NCBI GenBank assembly: GCA_004555155.1
Contig: SFJH01000017.1
Coordinates: forward strand, 1-64,000
Direction: 5' to 3'
Length of the DNA stretch: 64,000 nucleotides
DNA from: Clostridiales bacterium
GTDB lineage: Bacteria; Bacillota; Clostridia; Christensenellales; Aristaeellaceae
Shown piece by piece: positions 17,842 to 26,124 of this stretch. Each line of letters starts with the position of its first letter. Position 1 is the stretch's first letter. A program made the translations under genes and the position numbers. The notes beneath the pieces were generated by a model that was given only the letters and a program-made list of their open reading frames with translations, made no database searches and was not told the DNA's origin.

Positions 17842-18666
17842 ATGAGAAGAACATTCGTCGCGCTGCTGCTCGTGCTGAGCCTCAGCGCGGCGGCTTATCT
17901 TGCCTGGAAGGGCGTCGCGGAGCTGATGGATCGCCGCGCGGGCACGGCGTATTACGCCCGGCTGTCGCAGAGCGTCGGGGATTCCGCGGACGTCCGCCTG
18001 CCGGAACCGACGGCCCGGCGCCCGGAGGACGAACCGCTGCCCTCCGTGACCGACGTGGAGCGCCCGCAGCCCGTCAGCGAGATCGATTTCGATTCGCTGC
18101 GGATGAACTGCCCGGACGTGGTCGGCTGGATCCGCATCGAGGGCACGGTGATTGATTATCCCGTGGCGCGCGGCGAGGACAACCTGTTCTATCTGAGCCA
18201 CCTGCCCGACCGCACCGCCAATTCCGCCGGTTCCATCATGATGGACTGCGCCTGCGACCCGGGCTTCGGCTCCACCGTCAGCATCCTCCACGGCCATCAC
18301 ATGCGCAGCGGCGCGATGTTCGGCGATCTGGACGAGTACGCCGCCGAGGCCTATTTTCAGGCCCATCCGACCCTTCGCCTGTTCACGCCGGAGGGCGATT
18401 TCGACGTGGAGATCTTCGCCGCCTGCACCGTCGACGGCCGGGATTTCGGCTATCCCACCGATTTTGCCGACGAGGTTGCGTTCAACGCCTTCGTGGCGGA
18501 TCTGCAGTTCCGCACAGGCTATGACACCGGCGCTTCCGCCCAATGGGGCGACCGCGTGCTGCTGCTGTCCACCTGCGCCTATTCGTTCGACACCGCGCGA
18601 TTCGTCGTCGCCGGGAGAATCGTGGAGGACGAGGCCGGAGAAACGGATTTTGCCCCGGAAGAATGA
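17842..18666 (+). CDS. Second class B sortase
   Basis: The 274-residue protein starts at ATG 17842, 3 bp after the minor pilin. It has an N-terminal helix (TFVALLLVLSLSAAAYLAW), a Pro-rich spacer, and a sortase B core: WIRIEGTVIDYPVARGEDN, catalytic His in ILHGHHMRSGAMFGDLDEY (His152/153) and Cys in LLSTCAYSFDTAR (Cys245). It is diverged from the first sortase, so one may polymerise pilin and the other may anchor the fibre to the wall; which does which cannot be told from sequence. The gene ends inside the terminator stem. Confidence 0.88.
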   Translation: MRRTFVALLLVLSLSAAAYLAWKGVAELMDRRAGTAYYARLSQSVGDSADVRLPEPTARRPEDEPLPSVTDVERPQPVSEIDFDSLRMNCPDVVGWIRIEGTVIDYPVARGEDNLFYLSHLPDRTANSAGSIMMDCACDPGFGSTVSILHGHHMRSGAMFGDLDEYAAEAYFQAHPTLRLFTPEGDFDVEIFAACTVDGRDFGYPTDFADEVAFNAFVADLQFRTGYDTGASAQWGDRVLLLSTCAYSFDTARFVVAGRIVEDEAGETDFAPEE

Positions 18667-18685
18667 AAGGTTCTTCCGGGTTTTT
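18654..18685 (+). terminator. Intrinsic terminator of the pilus locus
   Basis: CCCGGAAGAA (18654-18663), a 7-nt loop, TTCTTCCGGG (18671-18680) and TTTTT. The stop codon of the second sortase lies at the start of the loop. Confidence 0.85.
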
Positions 18686-18712
18686 GTAGTTTTGGCGGCG
18701 GGAATGTGGTAT

Positions 18713-19181
18713 AATGATTAGGCAAGCCGAAGGCTTCGCCGGGTCGCTCGCGCTCTGGCGGGAGCGGCAATCATGGATTGATGATCCGACGAGCCGAAGG
18801 CTCGACCGGGCCGCTCACACCTTGGCGGGAGCGGCCATCATTGATTGACGATCCGCCAAGCCGAAGGTCTGGCCGGGTCACTCACACCTTGGCGGGAGCG
18901 GCCATCATGGGCTGATGATTCGACAAGCCGAAGGCTCGACCGGGCCGCTCACACCTTGGCGGGAGCGGCCATCATGGACTGATGATTCGACAAGCCGAAG
19001 GCTCGACCGGGTCGCTCACACCTTGGCAGGAACGACAATCACAGGTTGATGATTCGACAAGCCGAAGGCTCGACCGGGCCGCTCACACCTTGGCGGGAGC
19101 GGCCATCATGGACTGATGATTCGACAAGCCAAAGGCTTCGCCGGGTCGTTCACACCTTGGCGGGAGCGGCCATCATCGGAT
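18713..19181 (+). repeat. Array A: seven 67-bp tandem units with hairpins and -10-like ends
   Basis: Unit starts are 18713, 18780, 18847, 18914, 18981, 19048 and 19115, an exact 67-bp period without spacers. Each unit has a short hairpin (AGCC-GAA-GGCT, extended to CGAGCC/GGCTCG in unit 2) and a larger one (GGCCGCTC/GAGCGGCC, or GTCGCTC with GAACGAC in unit 5). The array begins at TATAAT (18711-18716) and ends in GATAAT (about 19187-19192), about 22 bp before the next start codon; TTGGCG lies 16 bp upstream of that final box. The array fills the whole gap between the pilus terminator and the acyltransferase gene. Confidence 0.9.
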
Positions 19182-19213
19182 AATATTGGAAAAACGCAAA
19201 TGGAGGAATGGAG

Positions 19214-20287
19214 ATGAAGATCGACGTTGCGCTGAGCAGTGAAATTCTGGGCGTGCCGGAGTCGCATTTTGAACGGGCGCAGGAGGTCGTGGCGCGCATG
19301 AACCGCGATCCGCTGGCGATGGGGCTGGCGCAGACCGCGCTGGACGCGCTGGAGCGGGGCGATCGCCGGGAGGCCGTCGTGGCCTGCCGCGCCGCGAAGG
19401 CGTACTTCGAGCGCACCGCCCCCGAGCTGACCGGCGGCGTGTATCCCGCAGTGTTCGCGCTGTCCGCCCCCGAAGCGCTGGCGCGCATGCGCGCGGCCGG
19501 GCTTTCCGAGGAGATCGCCCGCGACACGCTGAGCGATTACGGCGTGTGGGCCCGCGCCTACCGCCGACAGACCGGCCAGGACGGCTTCGGCGAGATGGAG
19601 TGGGAGCTGGGCTTTCACGCCGGGCGCATCGTGAAGCTGGGGCGGCTGCAGTTCGAGCGCACCGTGTTCCACGCGCCGTACACCCTCTATCGACGCGGCG
19701 GCGAGATCGTGCCCGTGGCGAACCCCGGCGAGGCGGTGGACGAAAACGGCTGGCTGGCCCAGGGCGCGCCGGCGGCGTTCGTCACGTCGCAGAGGATCGA
19801 GGGCGGCGCGATCCGATGCAGCCGCGTGGATTCCGAAGCCGCCAGAATCCTGTCCGGGGAGGTCGGGCTCCCGCTGGACGGACTGGAGCCGCTGCTGACC
19901 GCCGGGATGCGCGTTCTGAACATCCACATCCCGGAGACCGGCCCGCTGTCGGACGGCGAGGTGTCGGCGTCGCTGGCGCAGGCGAAGGCGTTTTTCGCCG
20001 ACCGGGGCTATCCCTGCCGGGTGGCCGTGTGCGAGAGCTGGCTGCTGGATCCCGCGCTGCTGACCTATGGCGACGGCTGCGGCAACATCTGCCGGTTCCA
20101 GCGGCGCTTTGCGAAGTATCCGGAGCTGGTCACGGAGAGCGACGCGGTGAACCGGGTGTTCGGGCGCGGCACGGACGCGTCGGATCCCGCCGCGCTGCCG
20201 GAGAACACGCGCCTGCAGCGGGGTCTGAAGGCGTGGCTCATGGAGGGAAAGCCGCTGCGCGATGCGGGCGGCGCGCTGCTGCTGTAG
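19214..20287 (+). CDS. GNAT-like acyltransferase-domain protein (DUF5596-type)
   Basis: The 357-residue cytosolic protein starts at ATG 19214, seven bases after GGAGG; an ATG at 19208 is too close to the site. The N-terminal helical half (residues ~1-120) and the C-terminal half with beta-strands and VLNIHIPETGPLS, CRVAVCESWLLDPAL look like the paired N-acyltransferase N-terminal and GNAT-like C-terminal domains found in clostridial proteins. The substrate is unknown. Its only promoter candidates are within the 67-bp array upstream. The gene after it is preceded by a sister array. Confidence 0.65.
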   Translation: MKIDVALSSEILGVPESHFERAQEVVARMNRDPLAMGLAQTALDALERGDRREAVVACRAAKAYFERTAPELTGGVYPAVFALSAPEALARMRAAGLSEEIARDTLSDYGVWARAYRRQTGQDGFGEMEWELGFHAGRIVKLGRLQFERTVFHAPYTLYRRGGEIVPVANPGEAVDENGWLAQGAPAAFVTSQRIEGGAIRCSRVDSEAARILSGEVGLPLDGLEPLLTAGMRVLNIHIPETGPLSDGEVSASLAQAKAFFADRGYPCRVAVCESWLLDPALLTYGDGCGNICRFQRRFAKYPELVTESDAVNRVFGRGTDASDPAALPENTRLQRGLKAWLMEGKPLRDAGGALLL

Positions 20288-20372
20288 AGCCGGGGCAGGT
20301 TCTCCCCGCCGATGTATTCCGGGGAATGTAAATTTTGAGTTTGTTATCGGGGACGGCATTGGAAATATGATA

Positions 20373-20780
20373 TAATGATTCGACAAGCCGAAGACTTGGC
20401 CGGGTCGTTCACGCTTCAGCGGGAACGACAATCATGGGGATAATGATTCGACAAGGCGAAGACTTGGCCGGGTCGCTCACGCTTCAGCGGGAGCGACAAT
20501 CATGGGGATAATGATTCGACAAGGCGAAGACTTGGCCGGGTCGCTCACGCTTCAGCGGGAGCGACAATCATGGGGATAATGATTCGACAAGTCGAAGACT
20601 TGGCCGGGTCGTTCACGCTTCAGCGGGAGCGACAATCATGGGGATAATAATTCGACAAGCCGAAGACTTGGCCGGGTCGTTCACGCTTCAGCGGGAGCGA
20701 CAATCATGGGGAAAATGATTAGGCAAGGCGAAGACTTGGCCGGGTCGCTCACGCTTCAGCGGGAGCGACAATCATGGTAT
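20373..20780 (+). repeat. Array B: six 68-bp tandem units, each starting with a -10-like box
   Basis: Unit starts are 20373, 20441, 20509, 20577, 20645 and 20713, an exact 68-bp period. Units share the core of array A but differ in sequence (CTTGGCCGGGTCG...CGCTTCAGCGGGAGCGACAATCATGG). The large stem is GTCGTTC/GAACGAC in unit 1 and GTCGCTC/GAGCGAC in others, so base changes are compensated. TATAAT begins the first unit and GATAAT most later ones; the last copy ends at TATAAT 20779-20784, 33 bp before the start codon at 20817, with TTCAGC 17 bp upstream. The stretch 20288-20372 has no gene. Confidence 0.9.
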
Positions 20781-20816
20781 AATGATTTTCATACCAGGGG
20801 GAAGAGGAGGATCTAC

Positions 20817-21557
20817 ATGGAGAAACGATTTTGCGGAAAGTGCGGTCGGCCGATCGGGGAGTGCATCTGCGGCGAGCGCAGCGTGCAGAACACCACGGAC
20901 TTCGCCGCCATGCGCGTGCCTCAGGAGCGCGCGAACCGCGCGGGCAGCTATTATGTGGAGCGGTTTGACAACATCGCGCTGGCGCAGGGCGAGGTCGTGG
21001 TGCGCCAGTATCACATCGGCAAGTTCGCCAGCATGCTGGGCATCGCCGGCAAGGGCGATTCGTCCATTCTGGTGACCAACAAGCGCGTGATCAGCAAGTC
21101 GGACACCAACTATCTGTTCACCAGCAGCAACATGGTGGAGGAGCTGCAGCTGTCCAACGTATCCGGCGTCAAGACCTATTATTCCCAGGGCATCACGCGC
21201 TGGCGCATCGGCGTGGCGCTGATGGCGCTGGTCGCGATGTTCTCCTGCTTTTCGATGGCGCGGTACTCGGGCATGATGGTGATCGCGGGCCTGGCGATGC
21301 TGGCCGTCTGCGTGTGGATGGTGCTCACGTGCCGCAAGCCCAGCTATCTGTTCAGCATCTATTCCGGCGCGATGTCGCAGGCCATGGTGATGGGCGCGAA
21401 CCTGCGGGGCAAGCTGCTCAATTCCAACGGCTACGGCATCATCTTCCAGTACAAGCCCACCCGGGAAGCCATGAAGATGATGTGCGAAATGGGCGCGTGC
21501 ATCATGGATCTGAAGGAGCGCGGCGACGCCGCCATCGATACCTGGCGGCAGGCGTGA
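20817..21557 (+). CDS. Zinc-ribbon, PH-like membrane protein
   Basis: The 246-residue product starts at ATG 20817 behind AGAGGAGGATCTAC; a longer frame would read through the repeat array and is rejected. The N-terminus is a small zinc ribbon (FCGKCGRPIGECICG). The middle has a bacterial PH-like core (SILVTNKRVISKSDTNYLF) and two membrane helices (WRIGVALMALVAMFSCFSM and MMVIAGLAMLAVCVWMVL), followed by a second half of the PH-like fold (YLFSIYSGAM). It is probably an inner-membrane protein; its function is unknown. It is expressed from the last unit of array B. Confidence 0.75.
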   Translation: MEKRFCGKCGRPIGECICGERSVQNTTDFAAMRVPQERANRAGSYYVERFDNIALAQGEVVVRQYHIGKFASMLGIAGKGDSSILVTNKRVISKSDTNYLFTSSNMVEELQLSNVSGVKTYYSQGITRWRIGVALMALVAMFSCFSMARYSGMMVIAGLAMLAVCVWMVLTCRKPSYLFSIYSGAMSQAMVMGANLRGKLLNSNGYGIIFQYKPTREAMKMMCEMGACIMDLKERGDAAIDTWRQA

Positions 21558-21599
21558 CGGTATCCTTCGACAGGAAACCGCGGGATTTCCCGATGATCT

Positions 21600-21675
21600 T
21601 TGGATGAGAAGCCCCGGATCTTCATCCAGAGGACCTTTTCAACATGCCAGGGGAAGCCAAGCGCTTCCCCTTTTT
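21600..21675 (+). terminator. Tandem hairpins with intrinsic terminator ahead of the next gene
   Basis: TGGATGA/TCATCCA (about 21600-21628) is followed by GGGGAAG-CCAAGCG-CTTCCCC-TTTTT (21650-21675). The T-tract ends only 12 bp before the ribosome binding site of the next gene (21687), so it can act as a terminator for the upstream gene or an attenuator of the downstream one. I see no separate promoter between it and 21702. Confidence 0.7.
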
Positions 21676-21701
21676 CGAACATCAGAAGGAGGGCGAACGC
21701 C

Positions 21702-23963
21702 TTGAGCAATCTCCGTCAATGCAGCGCCTGCGGCGCGATGCTGGAGCCCGACGACCGGTTCTGCCAGGTCTGCGGACGGCCCGCACAGGAAGCGCCTGCC
21801 GCGCAGATCTATTGCGAAAGCTGCGGCCATCCCAACCGTTCCGACGACCGGTTCTGCATTGCCTGCGGCGCGCCGCTGAACGCAGGCGGCCCCGTGCCCG
21901 CCCCCTGGGACGAGCCGGGCGAAAAGCAGCGAGCGGGCTCCGACAGAGGCCGCGCAGCGGACGGCGAGCCGGAGGAGGGCCTCGCCGCAAAGCTGAAGCG
22001 GAGCTTCGGGAAGAACCGCGAACCGGACAGCGATTCCGGAACGGGCTTCGCCGCGAAGCTGGGATTCAGGAAGAGCCGCCCGAATGGCGCGGAGGATTCC
22101 GACGAGCGGGATGGAGCAGCGTCGAACAGGCGCCGCTTCGCAGGCGACCGGAAGGCGAAGTCCCGGGACGACCGCGATGCGGATCCCTTTGACGATTTCT
22201 TTGAGGACGTCTTTCCGGAAGCGCCGTCTTCCGGAAGCGCGTCGCCGTCCGCACCGGAGGGCATGCAGGAGCGCCGTGCGCCCGCGCATCGGGAGGAACC
22301 CGATCCGAAAACAGGCGCGCAGAGCAGCGACCATTCCGCGAATTCCGCACCCGCCCACCGCCCGCAGCCCGCACCGAAGGCCGATGATCCCTTTGGAAGG
22401 ACGACCGTGATGGGAACGGCTGCACCGAAGACCGACGATCCCTTCGGCAGATCGCCCGTGCCGGGAACATCCGTGCCGAAGGCCAACGATCCCTTCGGTA
22501 GATCGCCCGTGCCGGGAATATCCGCGCCAAAGGCAGACGATCCCTTCGGCAAACCGCCCGTGCCGGGAACACCCGCGTCGAAGACCGACGATCCCTTCGG
22601 CAGATCGCCCGTGCCGGAAACGGCCGCGCCAAAGGCAGACGATCCCTTCGGAAGGCCACCCGTGTCGGGAAAGAGCACACCGACAGTCGATCCCTTCCGT
22701 CCCGTTCCGCCGCATCCGGCGGAACCCGCCGTCTCCGCGCCGCGCGCGCAGACGCAACCGCAGGAGCGCCGAGGCAGCGTCGCAGGAAATCCCTCCGCGT
22801 CCGCCGTCCGCAATCCGCAGCCCGCGCTGAAGCCCGACGATCCCTTCGGAAGACCGCCCAAGCCGGGAATATCCGCGCCAAAGGCAGATGATCCCTTCGG
22901 AAGATCGCCCGTGCCGGGAAAGAGCACACCGACGGCCGATCCCTTCCGTCCCGCTCCGCCGCATCCGACAGAACCCACCGTCTCCGCGCCGCGCGCGCAG
23001 ACGCAACCGCAGGAGCGCCGAGGCAGTGTCGCGGGAAATCCCTCCGCGTCCGCCGCCCGCAATCCGCAGCCCGCGCTGAAGGCCGAAAATCCCTTCGGAA
23101 GACCGCCCAAGCCGGAAACATCCGCGCCAAAGGCAGACGATCCCTTCGGCAAACCGCCCGTGGCGGGAACGGCCGCGCCGACGAGCGAAGATCCCTTCGG
23201 CAGATCGCCTGTGTCGGGAAAGAGCACACCGACAGCCGATCCCTTCCGTCCCGCTCCGCCGCATCCGACAGAACCCACCGTCTCCGCGCCGCGCGTGCAG
23301 AACCAGCCGCAGGAGCGCCGAGGCAGCGTCGCAGGAAATCCGGCGGCAAAGGGAGATCCCTTTGCCGAAGCGGCTGCGAAAACGGCAGCGCGCAGGCCGG
23401 ACGCCGGTCTCTTTGAAGTTGACGGGGAGTCCCGCGGCGGCAAATCCGGACGCGGCGCAGAGAATCGCCGCGGAAGCGTTCAGAGCAAACCGGATCCCTA
23501 CGACGACTACGATCCCTATGATGACTGCGACGCCCGCGATTCCGGGAAGAAGCGGAAGTCCGGTTCCCGGCTGGGCATGGTGCTGGGAATCGCGCTGACG
23601 CTGCTGATTCTGCTGGCGCTGGCGCTGGTGGCAGTGTACGTGCTCGGCCGCGCCGGAAGGGAGGGGTCGGAGCAGATGCCCACGCTGCCCATGGATCTGT
23701 CCGCACCCGTGGTCACCGAGGAGCCCGCGCTGTCGTCCCAGGGCGAAGTGGTGGCGCTGTCGGAGACCGTGCTGCACGCAGGCCCGGGCGGGAACTTCGC
23801 GTCCTTCGGCACGGTGCACGCGGGCGACGTGATGGCGTATCTGAGCCAGACGGAGATCGACAGCAGCGGCCTCGAGTGGTATTACGTGAGCCTGAACGGC
23901 GACAGCGGCTGGATTCCGTCCAGCTGTGCCCGGCTGACCCCTGCGCCGGACGGCGCGGATTAA
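21702..23963 (+). CDS. Double zinc-ribbon membrane protein with DPFG repeats and an external SH3 domain
   Basis: The 753-residue protein starts at TTG 21702, eight bases after AAGGAGGG. Two zinc ribbons come first (CSACGAMLEPDDRFCQVCG and CESCGHPNRSDDRFCIACG). Residues ~225-560 are a disordered Pro-rich region with about a dozen (K/T)xDDPFG(R/K) repeats and three copies of a longer block containing VDPFRPxPPHP...QERRGSVAGNP. One membrane helix (MVLGIALTLLILLALALVAV, ~625-648) leads to an extracytoplasmic SH3b domain (LHAGPGGNFASFGTVHAGD ... WIPSSCARL). The topology suggests a cytoplasmic scaffold coupled to a wall-sensing domain; this is inference. Confidence 0.75.
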   Translation: MSNLRQCSACGAMLEPDDRFCQVCGRPAQEAPAAQIYCESCGHPNRSDDRFCIACGAPLNAGGPVPAPWDEPGEKQRAGSDRGRAADGEPEEGLAAKLKRSFGKNREPDSDSGTGFAAKLGFRKSRPNGAEDSDERDGAASNRRRFAGDRKAKSRDDRDADPFDDFFEDVFPEAPSSGSASPSAPEGMQERRAPAHREEPDPKTGAQSSDHSANSAPAHRPQPAPKADDPFGRTTVMGTAAPKTDDPFGRSPVPGTSVPKANDPFGRSPVPGISAPKADDPFGKPPVPGTPASKTDDPFGRSPVPETAAPKADDPFGRPPVSGKSTPTVDPFRPVPPHPAEPAVSAPRAQTQPQERRGSVAGNPSASAVRNPQPALKPDDPFGRPPKPGISAPKADDPFGRSPVPGKSTPTADPFRPAPPHPTEPTVSAPRAQTQPQERRGSVAGNPSASAARNPQPALKAENPFGRPPKPETSAPKADDPFGKPPVAGTAAPTSEDPFGRSPVSGKSTPTADPFRPAPPHPTEPTVSAPRVQNQPQERRGSVAGNPAAKGDPFAEAAAKTAARRPDAGLFEVDGESRGGKSGRGAENRRGSVQSKPDPYDDYDPYDDCDARDSGKKRKSGSRLGMVLGIALTLLILLALALVAVYVLGRAGREGSEQMPTLPMDLSAPVVTEEPALSSQGEVVALSETVLHAGPGGNFASFGTVHAGDVMAYLSQTEIDSSGLEWYYVSLNGDSGWIPSSCARLTPAPDGAD

Positions 23964-23997
23964 ACTCCGCCGTTCACCCGGACGGCGCGCCATGAAA

Positions 23998-24041
23998 GCG
24001 CATCCGCCTCCCCAGGACCGGGGGCGGATGCGCCTGCTTTT
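23998..24041 (+). terminator. GC-rich terminator hairpin
   Basis: GCGCATCCGCC(T)CCCC pairs with GGGGGCGGATGCGC (23998-24033) followed by CTGCTTTT. It separates the SH3 membrane protein from the GTPase gene. Confidence 0.7.
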
Positions 24042-24063
24042 CCCATGGAATTGCCCGGCTGTC

Positions 24064-24092
24064 TCGACTTCTGCGCCGGGGTGTGCTATAAT
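24064..24092 (+). promoter_or_regulatory. Predicted promoter of the TetM-like gene
   Basis: TCGACT (24064-24069), 17 bp, TATAAT (24087-24092), 29 bp upstream of the ATG at 24122. No leader peptide or attenuator of the tet(M) kind fits in this short 5' region. Confidence 0.65.
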
Positions 24093-24121
24093 CGGAGGGA
24101 GAATGGAAAGGGGTTGCTTTC

Positions 24122-26071
24122 ATGAACGTCACGTCGCCCAAAGCGCATCGGAACATCGCCCTGATGGCCCACGTGGACGCGGGCAAGACCACGCTGACCG
24201 AGCAGCTGCTGGCCCACGCCGGAGCGATCCGCGTCGCCGGCAGCGTGGACAGCGGCACCGCCCACACCGACGCGCTGCCGGTGGAGCGGCGGCGGGGCAT
24301 CTCGGTGAAGGCCACCTGCGCGCGGCTCGTCTGGCGCGGCGCGGAGATCAACCTGATCGACACCCCCGGTCACGTGGACTTCACCGCGGAGGTGGAGCGT
24401 TCGCTGTGGGCGCTGGACGCCGCCGTGCTGGTGATCTGCGCCGTGGAGGGCGTGCAGCCCCAGACGGAGGCGCTGTTTCAGGCGCTCAGGGAGCAGAACA
24501 TCCCCGCCGTGCTGTTTCTGAACAAGATCGACCGCGAGGGCGCGGATCCCGTCCGAGTGCTGGCGCAGATCCGGCGGCGGCTCTCGCCCGACGCCGCGCC
24601 GCTGGACGATCCCGCCGAGCTGGCCGAGACCGTCTGCGCCCACGACGACGCGCTGCTGGAGCGCTATCTCTCCGGCGAGACCCTGCCCGAGGGCGAGCTT
24701 CGCGCCCGAATGGCCCAGCTGTGCCGGGAGGGCAGGGCGTACCCGGTGCTGACCGGCTCCGCGCTGCGGGATACGGGCGTGGAGGCGGTGCTGGACGCCA
24801 TCCTGGACTGTCTGCCCGGGCCGAAGGCGGGAGAATCGCTGTGCGGCGTGGTGTTCGCGGCGGAGCAGGATCGCACGCTGGGACGCGGCGCGTGGGTGCG
24901 CCTGTACGGCGGGCGGCTGGAGAATCGCGACGCGGTGACGCTCCCGGCCGGCGTCGATCCCCTGACCGGCGAGCCGCGCGCCGTTCAGCGCAAGGTCACC
25001 CAGATCCGCAGCGTGGACGGCGACAGCGTCGGACGGCTGACCGGCGGAGAGATCGGCGTGGTCTACGGCCTGGGCGACGTGCCCATCGGACACGTGCTGG
25101 GCGACCCGGCGCTGCTGCCCCGAAGGGTGGAGCCGGGCCGGCTGCGCACGCCGCTGATCACCGTGCAGGCCATCCCCAACGCGCCGGAGGAGATGCCCGC
25201 GCTGCGCGCCGCCTGCGAGACGCTGTCCGGCGAGGATCCGCTGCTGCACGCCCGCTACGTCCGCGCGCTGGACGAGCTGCATCTCAGCGCCATGGGCGCG
25301 ATTCAGCTGGAGATCCTCGAGGAGCTGCTGAAGACCCGGTTCGGCCTGAGCGCGTCGTTCACACAGCCCGCCGTCATCTATCGCGAGACCATCGCGCAGC
25401 CCGCCGACGGCTTTGTGGCCTATACCATGCCCAAGCCCTGCTGGGCGGTGATGCAGTTTCACATCGAGCCTGCGCCGAGGGGCAGCGGCGTGACGTTTGA
25501 ATCCGTGGTGCCGGTGCGGGACATCATGGCGCGCTATCAGCATCAGGTGGAGCAGGCGCTGCCGCTGGCGCTGAGTCAGGGGCGGCTGGGCTGGCAGGTC
25601 ACCGACGTGAAGATCACGCTCACCGGCGGCAATCATCATCTGATCCACACGCACCCGCTGGACTTCATCGTGGCCACGCCCATGGGCATTCAGGACGGCC
25701 TGCGGCGGGGCGGCAGCACGCTGCTGGAGCCGATTCTGGACGTGCGCTTCCTGCTGCCGCCGGAGAGCGTGGGGCGCGTGATGACCGACGTGGCCGTCAT
25801 GCGCGGCACGGTGGGCGAGAGCCGGTTCGACGGCGAGCGGGTGATTCTGGACGCGCAGATCCCCGTGGCGACCAGCCTGGACTATCCCACCGCGCTGGCC
25901 TCGCTGACCGGCGGCCGCGGCGGCATGAGCGCGCGGCTGCACGGCTACGCCCCCTGTCCGCTGGAGCTGGGCGCGACGGCGAAGCGGCGCAATGTCGACC
26001 CGCTGGATGCGTCGAAGTACATCCTCGCTGCCCGCAGCGCGCTGGAGGGCGGAATCTTCGACGCGGAGTAA
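24122..26071 (+). CDS. TetM/EF-G-like translational GTPase
   Basis: The 649-residue protein has the GTPase motifs AHVDAGKTTL (G1), IDTPGHVDF (G3) and LNKIDREG (G4), and the EF-G domain order including domain IV (ITLTGGNHHLIHTHPLDF) and domain V. Length and layout match the ribosomal protection family (TetM/TetO/TetW), but the N-terminal switch region and domain IV tip differ enough that tetracycline resistance should not be assumed; many Clostridia carry such homologues without that role. The last 34 residues (GATAKRRNVDPLDASKY...) include the 36-bp unit that is expanded just downstream, and the gene's last 103 bp recur at 26405-26507. Confidence 0.8.
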   Translation: MNVTSPKAHRNIALMAHVDAGKTTLTEQLLAHAGAIRVAGSVDSGTAHTDALPVERRRGISVKATCARLVWRGAEINLIDTPGHVDFTAEVERSLWALDAAVLVICAVEGVQPQTEALFQALREQNIPAVLFLNKIDREGADPVRVLAQIRRRLSPDAAPLDDPAELAETVCAHDDALLERYLSGETLPEGELRARMAQLCREGRAYPVLTGSALRDTGVEAVLDAILDCLPGPKAGESLCGVVFAAEQDRTLGRGAWVRLYGGRLENRDAVTLPAGVDPLTGEPRAVQRKVTQIRSVDGDSVGRLTGGEIGVVYGLGDVPIGHVLGDPALLPRRVEPGRLRTPLITVQAIPNAPEEMPALRAACETLSGEDPLLHARYVRALDELHLSAMGAIQLEILEELLKTRFGLSASFTQPAVIYRETIAQPADGFVAYTMPKPCWAVMQFHIEPAPRGSGVTFESVVPVRDIMARYQHQVEQALPLALSQGRLGWQVTDVKITLTGGNHHLIHTHPLDFIVATPMGIQDGLRRGGSTLLEPILDVRFLLPPESVGRVMTDVAVMRGTVGESRFDGERVILDAQIPVATSLDYPTALASLTGGRGGMSARLHGYAPCPLELGATAKRRNVDPLDASKYILAARSALEGGIFDAE

Positions 26072-26124
26072 GGAGGACGGAGAAGCGCGCTTTCCGTGCG
26101 ACTGCGCCCTTATCTGCCGGAGCC

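Noticed and set aside
18713..20780. CRISPR array
   Set aside because: Units are contiguous with periods of 67 and 68 bp and no unique spacers, and no cas genes are near.
20706..20816. Upstream extension of the zinc-ribbon protein into array B
   Set aside because: The ATG at 20817 has a strong ribosome binding site, and the extension would translate the promoter repeat.
24122..26071. Tetracycline resistance gene
   Set aside because: Homology to TetM-type GTPases is clear, but the sequence alone does not show resistance and there is no mobile element or tet leader nearby.
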